Assembly (NCBI GenBank): GCA_014796735.1
Contig: JAAVIG010000047.1
Coordinates: 1-5,909 of the forward strand
Direction of reading: 5' to 3'
Source: Oscillospiraceae bacterium
GTDB taxonomy: Bacteria; Bacillota; Clostridia; Oscillospirales; Ruminococcaceae
DNA length: 5,909 nt
The translations under genes were made by a program, and so were the position numbers. Positions 1 to 5,851 of this stretch are shown here, in pieces (within the stretch, counting starts at the first letter, position 1; each line of letters opens with the position of its first letter). The notes under the pieces are model-generated. The model saw only the letters and a list, made by a program, of their open reading frames with translations. It did not search any database and was not told where the DNA came from.

Positions 1-1
1 C

Positions 2-709
2 GGAAAAGAAATCGAACCCAACGTTCCCGGCATTGAAGAACGGCTTGAAACCTTTGCCGCGCTTTCCGAAAAGCTCGGAAAGGAGCGTGTGATATGGAGA
101 TACGACCCTATTCTTTTTTCCGACAGGTATACTCCCGATCATCACCTGCAAAGCTTTGAGAAAATCGCCGCAAGGCTTGAAGGCAAAACGGAAAAGGCGG
201 TTGTCAGCATTGTGGATATATACCCCTCCAAAAACAGCACAAAGCTTGCCGGATTGGGGGCAAAAAGTCTGCCGCCGAATGAGCTTGAGGAGTTTATGGG
301 AAGGCTTGCGCGTATCGCGAGAGAATATGGGCTTGTCATTGCCACCTGCGCGGAAGATATACCTCTTGAAAAATACGGAATAGAGCATAACAGTTGTATT
401 GACCGACAGCTTATAGAACGTATTACAGGCAGCAAGTTAAAAGTAAAGGCGGACGGGCAGCGGACTTTTTGCCAATGCGTAAAGTGCGATGATATAGGCT
501 CCTATGATACCTGCTCTCACGGCTGCTTGTACTGCTATGCCAACTTCCGTTCAAATATCGTAAAGGAAAAGACCGCCGCATATGATATTGACTCTCCGCT
601 GCTGTGCGACAGTATAAACGAAGAAACGGACAGGGTCACGGACAGACCGGTGCGTTCGTATAAGCAAAGCGTTGACGGCGGGGATCAGATTCAGCTGAAA
701 TTGTTTTAA
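2..709 (+). CDS. DUF1848 family protein, 5'-truncated by the window edge
   Basis: The reading frame is open from base 2, so the gene starts outside the window. The GTG at 89 is an internal valine codon: the 29 codons before it (GKEIEPNVPG...) carry family sequence that leads straight into the conserved VIWRYDPI stretch. The visible part is 235 residues; family members run to roughly 300, so about 80 N-terminal residues are probably missing. Near the C-terminus are CQCVKC (codons from 470) and CSHGCLYCYAN (codons from 512). The second contains CX3CX2C, the spacing of cysteines that hold the 4Fe-4S cluster in radical SAM enzymes. The protein ends in QLKLF, similar to the usual family ending. 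It has no signal peptide or membrane segment, so it is probably cytosolic. DUF1848 (PF08902) has no established reaction, so I give none. It is unlikely to belong to the transporter operon, which has its own promoter. Family assignment is confident; function is unknown. Confidence 0.9.
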   Translation, partial: GKEIEPNVPGIEERLETFAALSEKLGKERVIWRYDPILFSDRYTPDHHLQSFEKIAARLEGKTEKAVVSIVDIYPSKNSTKLAGLGAKSLPPNELEEFMGRLARIAREYGLVIATCAEDIPLEKYGIEHNSCIDRQLIERITGSKLKVKADGQRTFCQCVKCDDIGSYDTCSHGCLYCYANFRSNIVKEKTAAYDIDSPLLCDSINEETDRVTDRPVRSYKQSVDGGDQIQLKLF

Positions 710-735
710 CCAGATCGAGGGCAAATATTACAAAA

Positions 736-763
736 TTGTCACACCGCCGTATCGATTTGTCAC
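736..763 (+). promoter_or_regulatory. Two TTGTCAC direct repeats, candidate response-regulator site
   Basis: TTGTCAC occurs at 736-742 and again at 757-763, exactly 21 bases apart (two helical turns, so on the same DNA face). The second copy ends 9 bases before the -35 position of the promoter at 773-801. Tandem half-sites at this distance upstream of a weak -35 are typical of activation by OmpR/PhoB-type response regulators, and BceR belongs to that family. The link to a BceR-like protein is inference: no regulator gene is visible, and the repeats do not match a binding consensus that I can name with confidence. Confidence 0.45.
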
Positions 764-779
764 CCAAAAAGATTTTTGG
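764..779. repeat. Perfect palindrome over the -35 region
   Basis: CCAAAAA and TTTTTGG are exact reverse complements separated by GA (764-770, 771-772, 773-779). The loop is too short for a stable RNA hairpin, and the site lies upstream of the likely transcription start, so it is better read as a possible protein-binding site or a bendable A/T tract. Its right arm occupies the -35 position relative to TATAAT at 796-801. It could be an operator or coincidental A/T-tract symmetry. Confidence 0.4.
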
Positions 780-801
780 AAGCCGCCGATTTTGTTATAA
801 T
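773..801 (+). promoter_or_regulatory. Probable sigma-A promoter of the transporter operon
   Basis: A perfect -10 box, TATAAT, lies at 796-801. A 17-base spacer places the -35 at 773-778, which reads TTTTTG and is a poor match to TTGACA. TTGGAA at 776-781 is closer in sequence but would leave only 14 bases of spacer. A strong -10 with a weak -35 suggests dependence on an activator, which fits the direct repeats just upstream. Transcription would start near 808, giving a leader of about 40 bases before the ATPase gene. That leader contains an AT-only inverted repeat, TTAAAA-AAA-TTTTAA, at 811-825. Experimental mapping is absent; the -10 is the firm part of this call. Confidence 0.6.
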
Positions 802-833
802 AAACACAAGTTAAAAAAATTTTAAAGCAAGGG

Positions 834-839
834 AAAGGA
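834..839 (+). promoter_or_regulatory. Ribosome binding site deciding the ATPase start
   Basis: AAAGGA ends 10 bases before the ATG at 850, a slightly long but workable spacing. Another ATG at 840 abuts this site, is in a different frame, and opens only 12 codons before a stop at 876-878. It is too close to the Shine-Dalgarno to be used efficiently, which supports 850 as the start. Confidence 0.65.
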
Positions 840-849
840 ATGACTAAGA

Positions 850-1617
850 ATGGCAATATTGGAAACAAAATGTCTTAAAAAAACCTATTTGTCCCTGTTC
901 GGCGGAAGTCAGGTACAAGCCCTGACCGACGTTTCGTTTTCGGTGGAGCGGGGCGAATACGTTGCGATAATGGGTGAATCGGGTTCGGGCAAAACAACAC
1001 TGCTGAATATTTTGGCGGCACTTGACAAGCCTACGGGCGGACAGGTGCTTTTGGAGGGAAAAAGCGTAACGGATATAAGGGAAAAAGAGCTGTCGGCGTT
1101 CAGACGCGACAATCTTGGCTTTGTGTTTCAGGATTTCAACCTGTTGGACACCTTTACGATACAGGACAATATTTTTCTCCCTCTTGTTTTAAGCGGAAAA
1201 AGCTTTTATGAGATGAGTGAAAGATTAAAGCCCATAGCCGCGCGCCTTGAGATCACCGGGATATTGCAGAAGTACCCCTACGAGGTGTCGGGCGGACAAA
1301 AGCAAAGGGCGGCGGTTGCGAGAGCGATAATCACCAACCCCAAGCTTATTCTTGCGGACGAGCCTACGGGCGCGTTGGATTCAAGGGCGACGGACGGACT
1401 TCTGAATATATTCACCGACCTGAACGCCGACGGACAGACTATTTTAATGGTAACGCACTCGGTAAAGGCCGCCAGTCACGCGGGCAGAGTTCTTTTTATC
1501 AAGGACGGACAGGTATTTCACCAGATATACCGCGGCGGCTGCACCAACGAGGAAATGTATCAGAAAATTTTCGATACCCTTACGGTTATCGCAACGGGAG
1601 GCGGCTCGAATGAGTAA
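850..1617 (+). CDS. BceA-type ABC transporter ATP-binding protein
   Basis: This is the ATP-hydrolysing subunit for the permeases encoded directly downstream. It would act at the inner face of the membrane, with two copies closing around ATP. All catalytic motifs are intact in the 255-residue protein: Walker A GESGSGKT (residues 42-49), Q-loop Gln94, signature VSGGQ (146-150), Walker B LILAD with Glu171 as the catalytic base, the D-loop ALD (175-177), and the switch His203. The ADEPTGALDS stretch and overall length are typical of the MacB/LolD/BceA branch of ABC ATPases, and two FtsX-like permeases next door narrow it to BceA. Members of this group protect Firmicutes from bacitracin, lantibiotics and other wall-active peptides; the actual substrate cannot be read from the sequence. 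The end of the gene overlaps the next by 8 bases (ATGAGTAA), so the two are probably translationally coupled. No transmembrane segment is present. A fully active enzyme is expected. Confidence 0.95.
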   Translation: MAILETKCLKKTYLSLFGGSQVQALTDVSFSVERGEYVAIMGESGSGKTTLLNILAALDKPTGGQVLLEGKSVTDIREKELSAFRRDNLGFVFQDFNLLDTFTIQDNIFLPLVLSGKSFYEMSERLKPIAARLEITGILQKYPYEVSGGQKQRAAVARAIITNPKLILADEPTGALDSRATDGLLNIFTDLNADGQTILMVTHSVKAASHAGRVLFIKDGQVFHQIYRGGCTNEEMYQKIFDTLTVIATGGGSNE

Positions 1618-3616
1618 AGGTTTGTATTTTAAGCTTGCCGCCGACAATATAAAAAAGAACGCCAAAACCTATATTCCTTTTATGATAGCATGCATTATAA
1701 CGATAGCGATGTTTTACATAGTCAACTCGCTGTCATACAATCCCGGGATAGAATCCATGAGGGGCGCAAGCTTCATAATAGCCTTTATGAATATAGGCAG
1801 CGCTGTAGCGGCCGTTTTTTCGGTGATATTTCTTTTTTACACCAACAGCTTTCTTTTAAAACGCCGCAAAAAGGAATTCGGGCTTATGAATATTCTCGGC
1901 ATGGAAAAAAAGCACATTTCGGCGGTGATATTTCTTGAAGTGCTTTATACTTCGGTCATAAGCATTGTTGTGGGGATCGTTGGGGGAATTTTGCTGGATA
2001 AGCTCATGTATCTGCTTATCGCAAGGCTGCTTGACGCGGAGGTCTCGTTGGGATTTTACATTTCCCTTAAAGCGATAGACGCATGCATTATCCTTTTCGG
2101 AGCGATATTCTTTTTTATTTTTTTAAATTCATTGAAGCAGATACATTTTTCAAAGCCCGTTGAGCTTTTAAAGGGCGGTGCGGTAGGCGAAAAGGAGCCG
2201 AAAACAAGGTGGCTCATGTCTTTTCTCGGGTTAGCCTGCCTCGGAACGGGTTATTACCTTTCAATTACCATAAAGGATATTGCGTTGGCGTTTATGTTGT
2301 TTTTCTTAGCGGTAATATTGGTAATTGCGGGAACCTACATGCTGTTTATCGCGGGAAGCGTATTTTGGCTTAAGGCGCTGCGAAAAAACAAGCGTTATTA
2401 TTACAAAACAAGGCATTTTATTTCCGTATCGGGTATGATCTACCGCATGAAGCAAAACGCGGTGGGGCTTGCAAATATCTGTATATTATCCACAATGGTG
2501 CTGGTAATGCTTTCCTCCACCTCCTGCCTTATGATAGGCATGAACGATATATTAAACGAAAGCTATCCCTACGATATGACTTTATGGGTGAACCGTCCCT
2601 ATTTCGGAGAGGATTTGGAGGAAAAGCAGAAAGCCTTTGACGAAGCGGTGGATATTATAACCGAGTATGAAAAGGAAATAAGCAAAACCAATGTGTTCGA
2701 TATTTTTGAAACGGTAGCTTATTTCAGCGGAGGAAAAGCGTCTTTTGAGGGAGATTACAGCACCGACCTTACCGTCGTTTATTTTGTTACCGCAGAAGAT
2801 TACAACAAGGCTTTCGGAGCGAATCTCGAGCTTAAGCCCGATGAGATCGCCGCTGCGCCCCAAAAAGCCGACAGCAGAATTTTTGCTTATGACCGCATGG
2901 AGCTTTTCGGCAGAGAATTTGACATTAAGGAAAGGCTTGAGTACTTTTACGCAAAAAATAATCAGAATGACGCGGTAGCTGAAACGGCGGTAATTGTGAT
3001 AAGCGATCTTGAGGTAATGAGATATATCAGCGAAAAATACTGCGAGCATATGGAGCTGGAGGAGATAGGGCTGCGTACAAACAGGGTGATGAACGTAAGC
3101 TTTACCGCCGACGAAAAAAGGCAGTACAATGTGTTGGTTCCCGAAATAGCGGAAAGGACAAGCCGTTATGTATCGATCGTAAGCCGTTCGAGAGGCAAGT
3201 TTGAATTTCTGGATATATACGGAGGACTGTTTTTCTTAGGGCTGTTTTTGGGAACGCTGTTTATAATGGCGGCGGTGCTGATAATTTACTACAAGCAGAT
3301 ATCCGAGGGGTACGACGACCGAAACCGCTTTGGGATTATGCAGAGTGTGGGGCTTAGCAAGAGCGAGGTCAGGGCCTCGATACATTCACAGGTGCTGACG
3401 GTGTTTTTCCTGCCGCTGATTGCCGCGGGAGTACACATGCTTGCGGCGTTTCCCTTGCTTAAAAAGCTGCTGGAGGGTCTCAATATGAACAACACCCCGC
3501 TGTTTATCGGCTGTACTCTGGGCTGCTTCCTGATATTTGCCGTTTTCTATGTCATTGTGTATCTTTTGACCGCAAGGTCTTATTACAAAATAGTAAGCAA
3601 AACGCAGACGGCTTAA
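1610..3616 (+). CDS. BceB-type ABC transporter permease, first copy (FtsX-like)
   Basis: A membrane permease of 668 residues. Hydrophobic segments lie near residues 21-42, 54-80, 103-127, 153-175, 201-220, 225-250, 285-310, 536-560, 592-617 and 631-655. That is ten, with a hydrophilic domain of about 225 residues (311-535) between the seventh and eighth. This layout is diagnostic of BceB; the domain faces outward and is where the family recognises peptide or its lipid target. FtsX-like repeats cover about residues 60-180 and 540-660. A VTAEDYNK motif sits inside the extracellular domain, and YGGLFFLG marks the return into the membrane. The ATG at 1610 overlaps the ATPase stop and follows GGGAGG at 1596-1601, 8 bases away. 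The protein closely resembles the product at 3662-5641 in its membrane parts but not in the extracellular domain. It probably works with the BceA-like protein in detoxifying or sensing antimicrobial peptides; substrate unknown. Confidence 0.92.
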   Translation: MSKGLYFKLAADNIKKNAKTYIPFMIACIITIAMFYIVNSLSYNPGIESMRGASFIIAFMNIGSAVAAVFSVIFLFYTNSFLLKRRKKEFGLMNILGMEKKHISAVIFLEVLYTSVISIVVGIVGGILLDKLMYLLIARLLDAEVSLGFYISLKAIDACIILFGAIFFFIFLNSLKQIHFSKPVELLKGGAVGEKEPKTRWLMSFLGLACLGTGYYLSITIKDIALAFMLFFLAVILVIAGTYMLFIAGSVFWLKALRKNKRYYYKTRHFISVSGMIYRMKQNAVGLANICILSTMVLVMLSSTSCLMIGMNDILNESYPYDMTLWVNRPYFGEDLEEKQKAFDEAVDIITEYEKEISKTNVFDIFETVAYFSGGKASFEGDYSTDLTVVYFVTAEDYNKAFGANLELKPDEIAAAPQKADSRIFAYDRMELFGREFDIKERLEYFYAKNNQNDAVAETAVIVISDLEVMRYISEKYCEHMELEEIGLRTNRVMNVSFTADEKRQYNVLVPEIAERTSRYVSIVSRSRGKFEFLDIYGGLFFLGLFLGTLFIMAAVLIIYYKQISEGYDDRNRFGIMQSVGLSKSEVRASIHSQVLTVFFLPLIAAGVHMLAAFPLLKKLLEGLNMNNTPLFIGCTLGCFLIFAVFYVIVYLLTARSYYKIVSKTQTA

Positions 3617-3642
3617 AAACACTTAAGCAGGCGCGAAAAAAC

Positions 3643-3651
3643 GGGAGGGGG
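3643..3651 (+). promoter_or_regulatory. G-rich ribosome binding site of the second permease
   Basis: GGGAGGGGG lies 10 bases before the ATG at 3662, in a 45-base gap with no visible terminator or promoter. It contains GGAGG (3644-3648). Because this gene does not overlap its upstream neighbour, it can recruit ribosomes independently, whereas the first permease is coupled to the ATPase. Confidence 0.65.
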
Positions 3652-3661
3652 AATTTTTTAT

Positions 3662-5641
3662 ATGCTGTATATAAAGCTTGCCGCGGAAAATATAAAAAAG
3701 AACGGCAAAGCGTATATTCCCTATATATCGGCCTGCGTTATCACTGTTGCGATGTTTTATATCATACGTTCGCTGTCTTTGAACAAGGGGCTTTGGAGTT
3801 ATGAAAGCGGTACGACGATAATACCTCAGCTTATGTTTTTCGGCGCGATAGTAACGGGAATTTTTGCGGCAATATTCCTTTTTTACATCAACAGCTTTCT
3901 GATGAAGAGCAGGAAAAAGGAGTTCGGTCTTTACAATGTTCTGGGAATGGGCAAAGGGCATATTTCAAGAGTGGTTGCTTTTGAAACGCTGTATGTGGCG
4001 GGAATAAGCATACTGCTCGGCATAGGCGCCGGGATAGCGCTTGACAAGCTTATGTATCTGACGGTATCAAGGATAATCGGCGCGGACATCGTTCTCGGCT
4101 TTTATGTTTCCTTTGAAGCTGTTATAAACGTTTTGATATTGTTTGGCATAATCTTTTTCCTGATCATGCTTAATTCGGTAAGACAGATCGGTTTCTCCAA
4201 GCCTATCGAGCTGCTGATGAGCGGAAGCAGGGGAGAAAAGGAGCCGAAAACAAAGGTCACATTGACCGTTTTGGGTGTGCTTTGCCTTGGGAGCGGGTAT
4301 ATCATTTCCATTACGACCACCGATGTAAGAGACGCTTTGGAAATGTTTTTCTTCGCGGTGCTGCTGGTTATAATCGGTACTTATATGCTGTTTACCGCGG
4401 GAAGCGTTTTCCTGTTAAAGGCTCTTAAGAAAAACAAAGGCTATTATTACAAAACCAAGCATTTCACATCCGTTTCGGGTATGCTTTACCGTATGAAGAA
4501 AAACGCGGCGGGGCTTGCGAATATCTGTATTTTATCCACAATGGTTCTTGTAATGCTTTCAACAACGTCGTGCCTTATGATAGCGGCGGAAATAACACTA
4601 AACTATAATTATCCTTTCGATGTTTCCATACAGGTTTTTGAAGCTTTCGGCAGCGGAGAAAATTCCTCAGACTCCTTGAAGCAGATTGAAAGTATAATGA
4701 AAATCCTTGATGAAAATTCCGGCTGCGTGGAGGTAAAGGGTGATTATGATTACTTTGGATTACATTGTGATATAGAGGAAAATACGGTTGACGCCGGAAG
4801 CTACAATATGGGATTCAGCACGGTAATGACCGTTATAGCCGCCGAGGATTACAATAAATTCAGCGGCAGCGGTATTACGCTTAAGGATAATGAGATAGCT
4901 GTAATAACCTCAAATTACGATTATCAATACGATACGCTGAAGCTGTTTGACAAGGAATATAAAGTAAAGGTAACATCAAGAAACAACGTAAACAGTCATG
5001 TTTCCTTTGCCAATACCGTCACGGTTGTAATAGTCAAAGACAGAGATATACTTTTGAATATCAGCGGAGATTACGGAGATTTTTTAGATGTGGGCAGAGA
5101 TCGTTCTTTTCTCGACCACAGAATAGATTTTGACATAACTGACCGAAGCCTTTGGGTGCAAACGAGAGACAAAATCGTAAAAGAGCTTGAGGGTGTTTCT
5201 TCATACAGCTTTGTAGAGGATAAGGAACAGGCGCGGGCCGATTATATGAGCGTTTACGGCGGACTGTTTTTCTTGGGCGTGTTTTTGGGGCTGCTTTTCA
5301 CAATGGCGGCAATACTTATCATTTATTACAAGCAGATCTCCGAGGGCTACGAGGACAAGAGCCGTTATGAAATAATGCAGAATGTGGGAATGAGCAAAAG
5401 CGAGGTCAAGGCTTCGATACATTCACAGGTGCTTACCGTGTTCTTTCTTCCTTTGATAGTGGCGGGAATACACTCCGGCTTTGCTTTTCCCATAATTTTG
5501 CGAATGATAGAATTAACGGGATTTTCGGGTGGGTGGCTTTTGGCTTGCTGTATGGGCGGGTGCTTTGTTGTGTATGCGGTTTTGTATGTGGTGATTTATG
5601 GGGTTGGGGCGAGGGGGTATTATAGGATTGTTAGTGCTTAG
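3662..5641 (+). CDS. BceB-type ABC transporter permease, second copy (FtsX-like)
   Basis: A 659-residue paralogue of the upstream permease with the same ten-segment layout. Segments 1-7 end near residue 309, the extracellular domain covers about 310-530, and segments 8-10 fill the rest. Membrane blocks are nearly the same in both, for example KLAAxNIKKNxKxYIP at the N-terminus, NxxGLANICILSTMVLVMLS in segment 7, and IIYYKQISEGY after segment 8. The extracellular domains share little beyond AEDYNK, an LF-x-x-E pair and a few hydrophobic strands. Synonymous differences are scattered through the conserved blocks, which points to an old duplication rather than recent gene conversion. With no second ATPase gene here, it probably uses the ATPase at 850-1617. 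Two oddities: the last 40 or so codons are very rich in G and T on the coding strand, unlike the first copy, and the stop is TAG where the three upstream genes use TAA. A different peptide specificity is the simplest role, but this is inference. Confidence 0.92.
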   Translation: MLYIKLAAENIKKNGKAYIPYISACVITVAMFYIIRSLSLNKGLWSYESGTTIIPQLMFFGAIVTGIFAAIFLFYINSFLMKSRKKEFGLYNVLGMGKGHISRVVAFETLYVAGISILLGIGAGIALDKLMYLTVSRIIGADIVLGFYVSFEAVINVLILFGIIFFLIMLNSVRQIGFSKPIELLMSGSRGEKEPKTKVTLTVLGVLCLGSGYIISITTTDVRDALEMFFFAVLLVIIGTYMLFTAGSVFLLKALKKNKGYYYKTKHFTSVSGMLYRMKKNAAGLANICILSTMVLVMLSTTSCLMIAAEITLNYNYPFDVSIQVFEAFGSGENSSDSLKQIESIMKILDENSGCVEVKGDYDYFGLHCDIEENTVDAGSYNMGFSTVMTVIAAEDYNKFSGSGITLKDNEIAVITSNYDYQYDTLKLFDKEYKVKVTSRNNVNSHVSFANTVTVVIVKDRDILLNISGDYGDFLDVGRDRSFLDHRIDFDITDRSLWVQTRDKIVKELEGVSSYSFVEDKEQARADYMSVYGGLFFLGVFLGLLFTMAAILIIYYKQISEGYEDKSRYEIMQNVGMSKSEVKASIHSQVLTVFFLPLIVAGIHSGFAFPIILRMIELTGFSGGWLLACCMGGCFVVYAVLYVVIYGVGARGYYRIVSA

Positions 5642-5652
5642 GGGGGTGGGGG
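5600..5652 (+). other. Cluster of G-runs across the stop codon
   Basis: Five runs of four or more G lie on the coding strand: 5600-5603, 5606-5609, 5613-5617, 5641-5646 and 5648-5652. The first three fall within 18 bases. The fourth is 23 bases on, just after the TAG, so a G-quadruplex would need one long loop or only two stacked layers. The cluster would be present in the mRNA 3' end and on the non-template DNA strand. Folding and function are not shown by sequence alone. Confidence 0.4.
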
Positions 5653-5671
5653 TGTCCTCAATCGGCGGAGT

Positions 5672-5698
5672 GCCTTTTTCAACTGCGTTGGGCTTTTT
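5672..5698 (+). terminator. Weak candidate intrinsic terminator for the operon
   Basis: CAAC-TGC-GTTG (5680-5690) is a perfect 4-pair hairpin. Outside it, GCC (5672-5674) can pair with GGC (5691-5693), leaving a bulge of five T on the left side, and a run of five T follows at 5694-5698. An alternative is the short GGC...GCC stem at 5664-5674 followed by five T. Both stems are weak, so this is only the best candidate available after the last gene. Confidence 0.3.
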
Positions 5699-5851
5699 AA
5701 AACTGCGTTTTGAGCTGTGAGGTGCTTTTCGGAAGAACTGCGGATTGTTTAGTTTGTAAAGCTGCGCTTTATGTAGTGCTTTGTTTTTATGGAAAACTGC
5801 CGCTTTACCAATTCTTAGAGCTACGCTTTATGTAATGTTTTCTTTTAACTC
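5699..5851. repeat. Degenerate tandem repeat, 59-base period, with TGC-centred mini-palindromes
   Basis: Bases 5700-5757 match the sequence 59 bases downstream at 35 of 58 positions without gaps, and 5761-5790 match 5820-5849 at 24 of 30. This gives two full units and a partial third. Each unit holds two ACTGC/GCTGC-type cores, so the cores (centres 5705, 5740, 5764, 5799, 5823) are spaced alternately 35 and 24 bases. Several cores are palindromes around a TGC or TAC centre: AAAAC-TGC-GTTTT (5699-5711), AAAGC-TGC-GCTTT (5758-5770), and AGAGC-TAC-GCTTT (5817-5829, with one G-T pair). CAAC-TGC-GTTG at 5680-5690 is a related element just outside. It is not a CRISPR: the copies are too divergent. 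Origin unknown. Confidence 0.55.

Noticed and set aside
89..91. GTG as start codon of the DUF1848 gene
   Set aside because: The frame stays open to base 2 and the upstream residues continue family sequence, so the gene is truncated by the window and this is an internal valine.
710..735. Terminator after the DUF1848 gene
   Set aside because: No stem followed by a T-run is visible; the T-rich stretch at 773-777 belongs to a palindrome with a 2-base centre.
840..878. Twelve-codon minicistron overlapping the ATPase start
   Set aside because: Its ATG abuts the Shine-Dalgarno, it is out of frame with the ATPase, and the peptide has no recognisable character.
2582..3049. Antisense reading frame of 155 codons
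   Set aside because: It lies wholly opposite the extracellular domain of the first permease and its translation resembles no protein I recognise; a shadow of the real gene.
3623..3961. Antisense reading frame of 112 codons
   Set aside because: It opposes the start of the second permease and its ribosome binding site, and its composition looks non-genic.
3377..5433. Recent gene conversion between the permeases
   Set aside because: A 20-base identical tract exists (3377-3396 and 5414-5433), but surrounding conserved blocks carry many synonymous differences, which fits an older duplication.
5681..5850. CRISPR array
   Set aside because: Copies are only about 60-80 percent alike, the 59-base unit has no constant repeat and variable spacer, and no cas gene is present.
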